A stretch of 64,000 nucleotides of DNA from Bimuria novae-zelandiae CBS 107.79 (lineage: Eukaryota > Ascomycota > Dothideomycetes > Pleosporales > Didymosphaeriaceae). A model generated the notes under the pieces. That model had not been told where the DNA came from. It saw nothing but the letters and a program-made list of their open reading frames with translations, and made no database searches. A program made the translations under genes and the position numbers. The DNA lies in NCBI GenBank assembly GCA_010015655.1, contig ML976739.1:262193-326192 (forward strand). Reading direction: 5' to 3'. Shown here in pieces: positions 24,301 through 35,583 of the stretch. Position 1 is the stretch's first letter, and each line of letters starts with the position of its first letter.

Positions 24301-27029
24301 AGACGAGTTGACTTTCTAGACAGGTCTTTCGACACTTTACTGAGCAGATGCTGAACTGGGTCGATTGATGTTGAGGTATGAGTCCGCTCATCAAGATGAA
24401 CGCCGAGGTCTTCGGCAATGGTGTCAAGCTCATCCATGAGTTGACTTCGTGTCTCAGAGAGCTGGGTGAGTTGCCTACGGGTCTTTTCTAGCCACAGATC
24501 TTCGGCATCATGCGTATCCTGCGATTCTATACCGGGAGCTTTCCGTGTGACGAGCGTTTGGAATTCGTCCTCGGGTTCTGCACTAGTAGCTTTCCGCACC
24601 ACTGGTGTTTGGAACTCGACATCCTCAAGCTGTTGCACCGCATGGCCCGATGCGCGGCTCAGCGTTGAGACGGGAGAGTGTTGGGTTGAGGGTTCCACTG
24701 GCACTGCATAGAGGCGGGGCGGTTGCTAATCGCAAACTTGCCGAACTGGCTGGCATGGCTGGCATGGTTGACATGGCTGACATACAGACTGGTGGCACAT
24801 GTTGTGGCAAGCTTCAGAACAAGAAGCTCCAGATTTACAGCGTTTGACGAGGTCCTCAGAAAATTGTCGAAGCTGCCCAAGATTTGGTTGGCTGACCTTG
24901 ATGTTGTTTATCACACCTTGTAAAGTGTTCTGATGCTCATCGAGGATAGAGTCGATGATATAACCAAGATCCTGAGCAAAGGTATCTCCGCATTTATTCC
25001 CTGAGATACATTCAGAATGGTGTTGTCGCCGGCACCTGCTCGCCCTCCTGGAGCCCTGTGAGTTGCTGGTAGATGAGTCGGTCGCGGCTCGTCTCCTTGA
25101 ACGTTGGTGTTTCGAGTGCGAGGGTAGTGGACGTGCCGAGGCTCGACATTGGCTGCATGGCTTCGTCGCAGCTTTCTCACAAGGTTCAATAGCGGATGTG
25201 GTCGAGAAATGACCGCAAGCGCGTTTGATCCAGTTGCCAGGATCTTGGAGTGGTGCCTTAGGGGCGCGCAACGCGGAACGGGGCTTGACGCCGGCCCCCG
25301 GGAAACCGAAGTCTTGCGTCTTGCGCCGACCGTATCCGCATCGCCAGTCGACATGGTTGGGAACTTCCATAGAGTAGTAGCCCTCTTCGACCCCAGCATT
25401 TGCACTGTAATTAGGTGGTTTGGTGGACGTCCGTCGCACGAAATTGTGATCAGGGCTGGATCCGTCATGGCTCAGGTTTTTCGCAGCAATCTCTTCCAAC
25501 TTCTCGGCCGTCCGCATAGGTTCGCCGAAGCTGCGAAATTGCGTTTCGACATTGCTGTCCAGGTCACGAGGTTCAGACATTGCACATGCTGATCTCCGCC
25601 TAGATCGCAGCACGGATTCGTTAGCATCATTCCCTAATCTAGTGGAGTACCGCGAGAATCCTGGATCATGCTTCGTTTCGGCAATGCCACACTGTGATAT
25701 TGCCCTTCAAAGGTGGAGCTGTGCTGGAATCCGCGTTGCTGGTCATCAGATGTCGTTCCGCCGTCTAACTGACCTGCAAACTCTCGAACAGCGTGACCAG
25801 CTTGTGAACTCTGCCTGGCTTTTGGGGCCTGTCTGGGATCGATCGGCAGTCTAGCTTGCTCGGTTTCAGCAGTGGACGACTTCCGGGTCGAACAGCACCT
25901 CACAGATTCATCAGAGGCTGGTAGATGCTCTGCTTTCTTAGGATCTGCAATCGCACTGCGGTAACTTTCGGAGAGATCCTTGACCCGACTACCCTGCATG
26001 ACTTCGTGTTGAGTACCTCTCAACGGGTGTGCCTGGTGTTTTGGTTCTGTGAACACGTTCGTAGACCTCCGGCGGGCTGATGATGGCGTTGCCGCGGCAC
26101 AGAGAGATTCCGAATTGGATCCCTCTGAAGCTTGGGTCGAACGCCCTGGTGATTTTCGTCTGCGGACCGGCCGTTCGCAATCATCCACTCTGCTGGCGGT
26201 CCTCACAACGACCTTCGGACCGACATCGTCCGCCTTCGCTCGAGAGAGGGGATTGGTCCGTTCGGCTGACTTTCTTCGCTCGGCAACCTCTGTCGACGAT
26301 CTCGGTAGATGCACTGGAGGGGTAGAAAGTTCTCCCCCGATTGAGTCTTTTTTCGCAAAATCTTCGTTTCCACTCGTAATTCGCATGTGAGAGACGACTT
26401 GGGGCTGTTGTTGTTTGACGGAGGTGACGGAACCGCTCTTGGTAAGGCCAGCGCTTGTAGACGGAAAAGGAGCATCCTTTCGAGACTCTGAGACCTTTGT
26501 TTCGAAAAAGGTCTTCGCATCTTTGACAGAAAACGTTTTTTGCGGCGACCGTCCTGGAGTGAGAGGTGGCGTTGAAGGGCTATCAAAAGAGACTGTTCGC
26601 TCGGTGGCAGACGAAGTGGCAGGTCGTGTTGTGAATCTGAAGGATCCAGATGTTCTCGGGTGTCCATCCATGTTACTTCGGAGCTGTGACGGTGGTCCTG
26701 GAGCTGGCGATGTCGGCTTCCTGCAGGGGGTGCTCGATATTGTCCAAGATTCGGCCATAGGGATTCTTGCCCGTCAAGTACGACGGCGACTTGGTTCTCC
26801 CAGGCGTCGTCTGAGGAACGCTGATGCCGTGTGGAAGTGGGAGAAGTTGGCGCTGGGATTCCAGAATTGGTTGCCGCGAGGGTTGCGATTGCTTAATGGC
26901 GTCTTGTGGTGTCTTTGCAGACAGCGCGCCTACCGGGAACTTTCCGTTGGTCTCAGGTTGCCGGCGATCTCCAGCAGTCGCCGAAGCGGGTCCTGAGCTG
27001 GGTGCAGACGGGTCGATACCACGTCGCAT
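18350..27029 (-). CDS. Giant disordered repeat-rich protein (unknown family), possibly damaged
   Basis: I read one minus-strand locus of roughly 2,800 codons starting at the ATG at 27029 ([11 protein letters not shown]). In order: a Ser/Pro/Arg-rich segment to about 25650; a conserved-looking block at about 25590-24790 ([21 protein letters not shown], then CGHFS and CSQCR, then a helix-like [18 protein letters not shown]); a second conserved block near 24550-24000 (helical, [15 protein letters not shown]); a repeat array (about 23750-21200); a basic Pro-rich tail ending at 18350. Joins are uncertain. Likely introns are 24785-24726 (GTATGT..TTAG, removes a TAG), 25650-25589 (GTACTC, TGCTAAC branch) and possibly 26676-26637. 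Frame changes near 21530 and 21396 and a TGA at 20726-20728 are introns or lesions. Composition suggests a large phosphorylated scaffold; function unknown. Two or more genes cannot be excluded. Confidence 0.55.
21170..24700 (-). repeat. Coding repeat array: R-K-A-T-G and P-S-R-R-S-T modules
   Basis: Within the giant protein two short modules alternate. Module A has the form [12 protein letters not shown] followed by acidic residues, about 11-12 copies. Module B has the form [20 protein letters not shown], about 15 recognisable copies, densest between about 22950 and 21500. Each B copy carries R-R/K-x-S/T sites of the type used by basophilic kinases. Divergence between copies suggests old expansion with selection on the pattern. 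The last copies continue in other reading frames downstream of the frame changes near 21530 and 21396. Confidence 0.8.
24748..24783. repeat. Four 9-bp tandem units inside an inferred intron
   Basis: Four consecutive copies of a GGCTGGCAT-like unit. Read as protein on the minus strand they give a CQPCQPCQP run that ends at an in-frame TAG, but they lie inside the inferred GTATGT..TTAG intron 24785-24726, which is 60 nt and keeps frame. Confidence 0.6.
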
Positions 27030-27407
27030 GTGGATTGGAGGAAAGGATGAACGACTTACAAACAGGTAAGACAGTTTGAATGCTACTGAGGTGTTGATGT
27101 CCTGCATGTGTGAAAGAAAATAGAGGGAGCGTGAGATGAAGGCGGGAATAAGCAGTAGGAAATGGGAATAGAGGTGAGACGTGAACGATGGGGGTGGTGG
27201 ATGTGAGTGCACTCAATCCAGGATGGAGGAGAAGGAAAGAGAAACTACAGATGACGTGGCAAGGAAGTGTTTTGCTTGTCTCGAGCACCTTCTATATTTT
27301 GGCGGCACGTGGGAGGCACCATGGATGGGTGGTGCCTTCCAGTCCTGCTAGTATACACGTCACGCAATGAAATGCCCAAGGAAAGCACATGTACACTGTT
27401 TACACAA
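27030..27407. other. Short intergenic region between ATP16 and the giant gene
   Basis: 378 bp on the minus-strand path from the ATP16 stop to the giant-gene start. It is pyrimidine-rich on the minus strand just upstream of the ATG at 27029. A GTAAGT near 27051 suggests a possible 5'-UTR intron. No other feature is seen. Confidence 0.35.
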
Positions 27408-28158
27408 TTACTTCAACGACGCCTGCAGGCTCTCGAGGACCTAGCGTGTCTATTAGAGATGGCTTCTCGCGCGCAAAGACATGGCACATATTGAACTCAC
27501 CTCGAGCTCGATCTTGGCCTCAGCAATGTCCTGCTCGCTGCCGTTTCCGCTGGCAATCTTCTGTGCCTCCGCGATCTGGTTCCGCACAGCCTGTCACCCG
27601 TCAGCCTCGCTCCGCCCCTTCCCGGAATCGGTCCGTACCTCTGCGCTGAAGTCCTCCAACGGATAACCCTCGACGGCGTTGATGCTGAGCTGCGAGTCGG
27701 GCTGCACCGTCGCGAATCCGCCAGACAGGAAGAACTGCTTGCTGCCGCCACTCTCCTCAATGATCTCGACTAGTCCGGGCTTCAATTGCTCGATGGAAGG
27801 GACGTGGTTGGCCAGCACACCCATCTCGCCAGTTTCCGCGGGGAGGTTTACCTGGACACTGCAGTGTGAAGCCGTCAGTATTCGCTCGCTTCGAGGAAGG
27901 CAGGGCTCGGCCGGACGTACACATCCTGCGACTTGTAGATGGACTGGTTCCCACAACGGTTAGCTTAGATTACAGCATTGGAGAGAATGTGACGCATCAA
28001 TGGGCGCGACAGCAGCTGATGCGTACCTGATGCGGGAGAGCTAGGGACAGCTTGATCTTGTCCGAGGCGACGTCGGCGTAGGTCCTGCGCATGGCGGAGC
28101 GGGCAATGGCCTGGGGCCGCGCACGAAGGGCAGCGCGAGCAATGCGGAGGGAGCTCAT
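27408..28158 (-). CDS. ATP16: Mitochondrial F1 ATP synthase delta subunit
   Basis: Five exons (28158-28027, 27943-27921, 27858-27639, 27590-27501, 27440-27408) give 165 residues. It is the delta subunit of the F1 central stalk in the mitochondrial matrix, homologous to bacterial epsilon. A basic presequence (MSSLRIARAALRARPQAIAR) precedes the mature YADVASDKIKLSLALPHQ start. The beta-sandwich carries GEMGVLANHVPSIEQLKPG and a short C-terminal helical hairpin ends SLQASLK. Exon 2 is only 23 nt and is required for the family reading SIYKSQDVVQVNLPAE. All introns show GTACGC/GTACGT/GTACGG/GTGAGT donors. Length matches fungal orthologues. It shares a divergent upstream region with the arabinanase gene. 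Confidence 0.95.
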
Positions 28159-29088
28159 GATGGATGCGGGTTCGGTGGGGATGCAATTGCTGATGCCGGC
28201 GCAGTGGTGTTGGAGGGAGACGCCCAAGTTCTTCTGCTTGGCAGGCCCAACCGAGGATCCGCCGGCGCCGCGGCTAGCGTGCAATCAGGAGACTTTCACC
28301 ACAACTGCACCGCGCGAGCACACCCAGCCGAACTTCTTTCGTCTGTCTGTGGTGACTCCATCAATTGACCGAGAAACGCGGCTTGCTTACAATTGTCAAC
28401 AAAGTACACTGGCCAGGCTAGGGCTGCTGGCATAGTTGGTCTTCTACTACCTCGCAAGCCGACACCTTCGTTTGGCTCACATTCACGCTTGCATCACGTT
28501 CACCATGTTTGCTGGCTACTCAGCTCTTGAGCAAGTCGCTCCGCACCTGTACACAAAGGCACTAGCCACAAGTACTGAGATACCAGGTTATCAATAGTCC
28601 TACCACTGAAACACACTACAGGAGCCTGTCTCAGACAGGATCGTGCACTCTTACGCCAGAACGGGAGAACCGCTCTCTACTTTCTGCTATCCAGTGATCC
28701 ACGCTCAGGCTACCTGGCTGTCCATACAAAAGATTGACAGCATCGTACCGTTCTTGGCCTCTTTTTCGTAGTCACCTGCACTCGTACCCCGCATCTAACT
28801 TATGTTATTATGCCGGTACATGCAACGCTTCCATGTGCGAAATTCTCCGTGCCGGGGCGTCCGTACCGTAGCTCGTCCTGAATTGTTTCTGTTTCCACCA
28901 TTCAGATTGGTCAACGCTAACAACTTCCCAGCACCGAATTTCAGAAGGGAGACGGCCACTGCAAACGACCCACTTTGTGTCTATTTCTCGAAAGGGTCTC
29001 TCGCGATGGTATATATAACGATGGTTCGCAGTCTGCCAAAGCTTGATCACCAAGCCCTTTCTTGTTTCGGTCTTTCACTTCCAGCACA
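28159..29088. other. Divergent promoter region, ATP16 / arabinanase
   Basis: 930 bp between divergent starts. A TATA-like TATATATAA stretch is at about 29011-29019, about 70 bp before the arabinanase ATG. No coding or RNA feature is recognised. Confidence 0.4.
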
Positions 29089-30109
29089 ATGAAGTCTTCT
29101 GTTGTTACGTCCCTCATGGGACTGGCTGCTACAGTCTATGGCTACGCGAACCCAATGTCCTGCAGCGGCGTCTGCGGCAATGCTCATGACCCTTCGCTCA
29201 TCCGCCGCGACTCTGATGGGCGATACTACCGTTTCTCCACCGGAGGGAAGATCGCCATCCACAGTGCACCTAGGATCACGGGGCCCTGGACGTACCTCAG
29301 AGCGGCCATCCCCGCTGGGTCCAAGATCAACCTCGCTGGTAAAGATGACCTTTGGGTAAGTAGTCCCTTTACCCACTGGGCGATGGATGTGGTCTAATGG
29401 GAACCCACAGGCCCCCGACGTCTCCAAGTTCGGTGACACGTACTACCTCTTCTACTCCGTCTCGACCTTTGGCTCACAAAATTCCGCCATCGGCGTCGCA
29501 ACCTCAACCAACCTAGATACCTGGACCGACCACGGCGCCACCGGCGTCTCGTCCAAGGCCGGCAGCGCCTACAACGCCATCGACCCCGCAGTCTACTACG
29601 ATGGCTCCAACCTGGTCATGTCGTTCGGCTCCTTCTGGGGCGACATCTATTCCGTGAAGATGAACAACCCTCCCCTTACCGTCGCCTCCGGCGCGAGTTC
29701 CACCCGGATCGCGTACAAGCCCTCTGGCACTCACGCCCAGGAAGGCGCCTTCATCGCGAAGAACGGTAACTACCACTACCTCTTTTTCTCGGTCGGCCAG
29801 TGCTGCGGCTTCGACACGAGCAAGCCCGCCGCGGGGCAGGAGTACAAGATTCAGGTCTGCCGCTCCACCAGCGCGACTGGAGGCTTCGTCGACAAGGCTG
29901 GCGTGAGCTGCACGAACGGCGGCGGCACCACGGTTCTCGAGAGCCATGACTGGGTCTATGGACCCGGAGGCCAGGGTGTCTTCTACGACCCTTCGCTCGG
30001 TCCTGTGCTTTACTATCACTATGTTGATACGCGCATTGGGTACCAGGACGCCCAGAAGCAGTTTGGCATCAACAAGATTGACTTCTCCAGCGGGTGGCCC
30101 GTCGTATAA
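29089..30109 (+). CDS. Secreted GH43 arabinan endo-1,5-alpha-L-arabinanase
   Basis: Two exons (29089-29355, 29411-30109; intron GTAAGT..CACAG) give 321 residues. The enzyme cuts internal alpha-1,5 links of arabinan side chains of pectin outside the cell. A signal peptide covers about residues 1-19 ([20 protein letters not shown]). The five-bladed propeller catalytic residues of GH43 are visible: D34 in NAHDPSL (general base), D147 in [10 protein letters not shown] (pKa modulator) and E200 in HAQEGAF (general acid). Cysteines such as those in GQCCGFD fit a secreted fold. Length matches AbnA/AbnC-type enzymes without a binding module. Expression is probably sugar-controlled, but I see no decisive site. 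It converges with the eIF3a gene. Confidence 0.92.
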
Positions 30110-30808
30110 GCTCTTTCTACCTAGACAGCTTGGTTGATGGCTTGCAATACGTGCCTCACTTGCAGTCCTTCTTTCTTGTACATACCTTTAGTTGATAGTG
30201 ATCCTCTGTACATACTTTTATCTGATAGTGATTGCTCTGTACATACACGTTTTGGATCTCACGCATCGCTTGAAACCGCTCCCATCCAGTGTCAACTCCA
30301 AGCCCCCTCCCCCCCACAAGGCACAGACTTCACACTCGTATCTGCTTTCCTGGGTCTTACGGATGCGTAGCTTGAAACCACTCTCCCTTCCCATCGAACT
30401 ATGTGTAGTCTTCTCTATCGCTATCTATAGAATGATTTCTACACTCTTCATACCAATTGCAGCACGACCCAACGTGGTCACGAATGATTCTCATCATACC
30501 TCTCGCACATCAACGCAGCACATCACCCGTAGCGAACGTTCCCTTTGTGAACTTTTCTAACCCTCGACATGAGATTATGACTTGTTGCTACAGGACCGCA
30601 TACTCGTCTCTAGACCCGAAGCACTCAAAAAACCCGACATGCACGACAATCAAAGAGACATCCCAATCATCCACCTTATCACCTTATTCCGCTTTGACAT
30701 CGCCCATGTGTTATCAAAACCTGGGACGCGAATTGCTGACGACATCATTCATGACAAAGAAGACAGCAAATCATATCCACGTAACGGACCATGTCCATCG
30801 TGAAAGAC
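30110..30808. other. Convergent 3' region, arabinanase / eIF3a
   Basis: About 700 bp between two stop codons, holding both 3' ends and a tandem repeat at 30177-30246. Open frames here lack coding features. Confidence 0.4.
30177..30246. repeat. 30-bp tandem repeat, about 2.3 copies
   Basis: Units 30177-30206 and 30207-30237 share TGTACATAC and TGATAGTGAT cores, followed by a partial third copy. The repeat lies about 70 bp after the arabinanase stop, so it is probably in its 3' UTR. Confidence 0.7.
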
Positions 30809-33800
30809 CTACTGACCACCTCCTCTCCGGAAGGCACCAGGCCTGTACTTGCCTTCGCTGGGAGCTTGAGCTGGAGGAGGTCGCGAGTCACCCTCTGCTT
30901 GGGGAGTGCCACGACGGCCAGGAGGCACGTAACCACTACCAGATGCAGGGGACTCCGTCCGTCCCTCGTCTCGAGGCCTGAAGCCACCGCTCCGACCCGC
31001 CGGGGGCTCATAACGTCCAGAAGGAGCGGCAGGAGACTCGCGTCCAGGTCCACGTCCGCTACCTTCACGCTCCCGCCATCCACCAGAAGCAGGTGCATCG
31101 CCACCGTCGCGGTTGCGGAGGTGAGGCGGAACGTACCCACCCCGCCTAGGTTCTTCCTCAGATGCTGACGGGGCGGGAGCTGCTGAAGCGGGAGCTGCAG
31201 AAACTGGGGCAGCAGACTCGGGCGCAGGGGGAGCTTGACCAGCGGCCTTCATGGCTTCACGTTCACGCCATGATGGCTTGGAGCCTGCAAGATTGAGTTT
31301 GGGAGGGCCACCAGTAGAAGGTGTAGGTTCGTCGCGGGGGATTGGAGGTCCCTCGCGGGAGAAGGGTGCAGCACCAGCCTTCTTTGCAGCACGTCGTGCC
31401 TCGGCCTCCTCCTCTCGCTGTCGCTGCAGACGTGCTTTTTCGGCGAGTTCGCTGTATATATGTTAGCGACGAAGCTGAAAGGCAGAACAATTTGAGTACG
31501 TACGCTCTCTCCGCATCGCGGGCTGCCTTCTCTGCCAAGAGCTTCTCCCGCCTCTCTGCTTCGGCCTGCTCCTTGGCTTCCCGCTCGGCCTCTTCCCTCT
31601 CCCGTTCCTCCTTTTCCCGCCGCTCGGCTTCCTCGCGTTCGCGCTTCTCCTTGGCGATCCGGTCCTTGATCTCCTGGACACGCTTCGCCTTCTTCTGTTC
31701 CAGCTCCTTCTGAGCGATTTTGCTGCGCTTCTCAAACTCCGCCCTGCGTGATTGCTTGACCTCGTTGACGAAGCTCTGGTAGCTTGGTACGAGCCGGGAC
31801 AGACGATGCTTCAATTCAACATCTTCTTTGTGCTTTTGCTTAGACTCCTTGAGCTCTTCTTCCTTTGCCTTCTCGTATGCGACCAGATCCTCCTGCTTCT
31901 GTCGCTCATAGTCATCTTTGAGATGCTTGATCTCCTCCTTGCGATAAGCACGCTCCAGATGGTCAATCCGTTTAGCAGCCACGCGCAGTTGCTCGCTGAG
32001 CTGATTCTTCTGCTTTTCGAGGATACTTAGCGTGACGGCACGAATGTTGTTCGTGTTTACTCCCTCAAGATCGACTTGAGAGACATCCCCTATTTTCTGC
32101 TTGAGCTCTTCAAGTTGCTTCGCAAGCTCTTCCTGCTGTACTCGGGCTTGTTCTGCCTTTATACGTGCTTGCTGGCGTTGCTTTTGTTCCTCAGCAAGGC
32201 GACGGCTCTCCTCCTCTTTGATTTGCTGAGCGCGCAGGGCTCGTTTGGTCTGTTCTTCGGTCTCCTTCGCCTGCTGTGCCTTGAGCGCGGCCTCCTTCTT
32301 CTGCGTGATGATGTCACGACGGGCAAGAGTCTCCTGGTGCTCCTTCTCGGCACCTTCCTTTGTTCGAAGAAGAGCAGCCTCCTTTGCCTTCTGCCTCTCC
32401 GCATTGAAAGCGGGGTCAACGTACTGGCAGGTGACGAAGAGAGACTTCGCGAGACGCGTGAGCTGTGATCGAACAATCTCAGCAGGTGTGCTCTGGAGAC
32501 GCTGGACAGATCGGGCCTCGCCTTCCGCAGAGCCTGCGCCTGAGCCAGGGTGCATAGCCTTGGCGGACGAGAAGACATCGGAATCGAAAGTAAGAACACC
32601 AGCGGCGTGGTCAACGCGGATCGCCAAATCGCCCTTCTTGCAACCATTCATGATGAACTTCTCGATGGTACCGCTGGTGACTTTGAAGGATTCAGGGAAT
32701 TGTGCGAGGTTGAGGACGAAGCTGATCTCAACAGAGTCGTACACCTGCGACAGCTGCTGGAACAAGCGCGTAAGGATGACTTGCTGCAGTGGTCCGATAT
32801 ATATACTCATGGCCTCATCGGCACCAATCTGCTCCAAGATTGGCGATATCTTCTGACATATGGAGAGAGGGTGGAAGTCAACTTCAAGGATGTTGTACAG
32901 ATCCCGGATCTCTGGTCGTGCTCGTTTGAGAAGCCCTTTGCTGAGGGCGTCCTTGAACAAAATAGCACGGGTGGGAGCCTGTGACATGCCCAGGAGATTA
33001 GTGAGACGAGAGTTCTTGTTCTTCCTGGCCTCATCAACGTCGACCAGAGCACCTCGGGAACGGGAAGTGCTGATGACGGGGATAGAGAGGGCAGAAAGTA
33101 GGACGAAGGAGGCGGTATTAACGATGTCTGCCTCGGTGACGGGAGGATTGTCCTTCTTCGATTGACCAGCGGCGACCGCAGCAGCAGATTGTCGCAAAAG
33201 GTTGTAGTAACGACTCCATGCAGCAGCGTGGAAAAGGTAATTCTCGCTGCGCAAGAAAATCTCGGTAAGATGCTTGAAGTAGTTCGCCATCATGTTGTTT
33301 TTGGCGGGACGCTTGCTCAAAGTGAGCAGTGTATGAATGTCCTCAACGCTGCGAAAAGCTTCCTGCCACAGCTCAAGCTTGACAGCAACGTCGAGCTGCT
33401 GGAAGCGGGTGTCGAGGTGGCGCTGGAGAGTGTCTGGATCCGACAAGTTGATAGCGTGCATCTGAGAGGAGAACTTGGCCGCGTTTTGAAGATGGTTGCG
33501 CAAAAGTTCGCAGAGGCGGCGGAACTCGGTCTTGCGGGTGTAGTTCTGGCAAAACTGGAACGCTTGGAGGGCAGTTGACTGGTACATGATCTCGAGACGG
33601 GCGTTGTTTTTGAAGATGTCCAACACGGTGCGGTACGTCTCCCAGAGGAACTTCAGCCATGGTGTGACGATGGCTCGGTCGGTGCGGTCCTTGGACTGTT
33701 CACCAGAGACGGTGGAGAGGAGGATGGATTCGGGCGTCTCGGAGGCCTCAAGATCGTCCACGGCCTTGGAGTCAGCTTCCTCCTCGGTGCCATCGGAAGG

Positions 33801-34256
33801 GCCCTCGTTGGCCTTGTGTATTTCAGCGGCTTTTTCCTGGGCATCTGTGACCTTCTTCTCCGCGAGTTCGATGAAGCGCTTGAACACGACCTGTCCGCTA
33901 TTAGCCTATCTATTTTTCTGTGCTCTTCAGTCCACCGTACCTCGATTGTGCCCACGTTCGTGTTCTGTGCGGTGTTCTTGTACTGGTAGAGGCCGTCCTT
34001 GGCGAGTTTGCCTTTGCGGAGGTCGACGCATAGTTCGACAAACAGTATCATCACCGGCTCGAGGGAGGCGATGGGGTTGTTGCGTGTGCGCTTGGATATG
34101 ACATGTTCGTGAAGGAGTTGCAGCGCGGCTTGGGGCTGCTGCACTCCGATCAGTTCTTGTGCGCGTTTGCTGCCGGGCGGTTAGTGATGGTGCTGTCACA
34201 GTTGTTGGGCTCACGGACAGAGTATTCTCGGGTTTGCTGTGCGGCGGGGGCGCCAT
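30809..34256 (-). CDS. TIF32: Translation initiation factor eIF3 subunit a
   Basis: Four exons (34256-34219, 34169-33941, 33890-31504, 31451-30809) give 1,098 residues. eIF3a is the largest scaffold of eIF3 on the 40S ribosome. The first exon is just 38 nt ([13 protein letters not shown]) and splices with GTCCGT..GGCAG to give the family reading [10 protein letters not shown]. The N-terminal helical/PCI half runs to about residue 520, with [16 protein letters not shown] and the family's conserved blocks. A long charged coiled coil (about 560-900) of E/K/R/A repeats follows, then a Pro/Gly/Arg-rich tail with repeated [14 protein letters not shown] motifs. The intron at 31503-31452 joins the coiled coil in frame (ERA/ELAEKAR). 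Length is normal for Pezizomycotina. Confidence 0.93.
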
Positions 34257-35191
34257 GCTGGGCAGACTGGGATCGCAGATCCGTCTGCGGTGTCGCTATG
34301 GGGCTTCGAAGCGGGCTCAGCGAGGGGTTGCGCAGAGGTGATCGCGGCGGCGTTGTGCTCGACTGAAATTCAGAGTGCGTTGTACTATTTCAGGTAAGCG
34401 CAAGCGGGGGAGTCACGTCACGTGATGTGCCATGCACCTTGGCACCTTCAACAGTCCAGGAACATGAACGTCGGAACCTTCGCACAACCACAGCGTCTCG
34501 CGGCAGTGAGTCAATGCGAGTCAGCAATTTTGTCGCGTTGGTTGCAAACGAACATTCTGCAAATGGGCAATACAGTTCTACGGGATTGGTGTTGGTTTTA
34601 AGGCCCACTGTCCAGAGCTGGGTTTGAGCGACTGCGTCTGCACAGGATGAGGCCAAAGTAATCACTCGCCGTGAGTCAGAACATGCAGTCATCGGCAAAG
34701 CTCTCAACTGGACTGTTTACAGCGTTTGCTGTCCAACACGGCGTGCGCTGGCTGCGCGTTGGAGTTGTGGTTCGGTGTGTACAGCGGTGAGCAATCTCGC
34801 GAGGCAGGCGCCTTGATCGTCACTGCTGTATGCGGCTAGGCCGGGCACCAAGAACAACACTAGCATCCGGGGCACTCTCATTCCTCCCCTATCCGTGTCG
34901 CGCCCACTCACCCCCAGCACAGCGTTGCCCACGTCTCTGCCTCCGCAGCCGCAGCCTGTGAACGCCGCCGTGACGGTCGCTGGCCCGCAAGTCGAATTCG
35001 CTCGCACGACACCCGCCGCTCCTTACCCTTAGCTGCCTCTCCACTCGCCCGTCTCTGGCACGTCCTCTGCCGCACCGCAGGAACGTCGCACCATTTCTCG
35101 CGAGCACAACGCCCATCACCATCGCACGTCCGCCCGGCAACTGCCTCTCCTTCGTCATTTTTAGCCTCCCTACGCAGCCCTATCGCCCACC
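34257..35191. other. Divergent promoter region, eIF3a / G-gamma
   Basis: 935 bp between divergent starts. It carries TCACGTGA at 34418-34425 and a C/T-rich stretch before the G-gamma ATG, which is common in fungal core promoters. No other gene is seen. Confidence 0.4.
34418..34425. promoter_or_regulatory. TCACGTGA palindrome
   Basis: Extended E-box 162 bp upstream of the eIF3a ATG; a good place for a regulator. Confidence 0.4.
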
Positions 35192-35583
35192 ATGATGGCT
35201 GCCGCTCCCTACGAGATCCGCACTGGCGGCGACGGAAAGAGCAAGAAGCAGAGCATGGCCGAGCTGAAGCTGCGCCGCCTCACCGAGTTGAACCAGCGCC
35301 TGCGCGAGGACCTGGAGCGCCGCCGGATACCCGTGTCCGAGGCCGCGATTGAGTAAGCCGCCGTCAATTGACATGAAAGTGGCGTGTTGGACACTGACGG
35401 CGCCCACAGCTTGATTGCATTCACAGATAAGGAACCCAAGGACTGGATGGTACCGTCGCGATGGGGAACGGTGCGTGCCGTATACACATGCGCTGCTATG
35501 GACGTAGCTGACAACACTAGATCGACAAGCGGGACGACCCGTATGCACCTCAGCAGAGCAATGGCTGCTGCGTGGTAATGTAA
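35192..35583 (+). CDS. Heterotrimeric G-protein gamma subunit
   Basis: Three exons (35192-35352, 35410-35470, 35521-35583) give 94 residues. The gamma subunit anchors the beta-gamma dimer at the plasma membrane in pheromone and nutrient signalling (GpgA/GNG-1/STE18 family). Seen: a conserved helix with KKQSMAELKLRRLTELNQRL, then the segment KDWMVPSRWG after the first intron, and RDDPYAPQQ before the C-terminal CCVVM. The last four residues, CVVM, are a CaaX box for prenylation, and the preceding Cys is a likely palmitoylation site. The introns (GTAAGC..CACAG and GTGCGT..ACTAG) are short, so no long open frame marks the gene. Two adjacent ATGs exist (35192 and 35195), in a CCCACC context; either could serve. 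Confidence 0.9.

Noticed and set aside
24726..24786. Cys-Gln-Pro repeat as a metal-binding C-terminus
   Set aside because: A GTATGT..TTAG intron that keeps frame explains the stop and the 9-bp tandem repeat better.
18352..26996. Many + strand frames across the giant locus
   Set aside because: Antisense shadows of repetitive minus-strand coding sequence.
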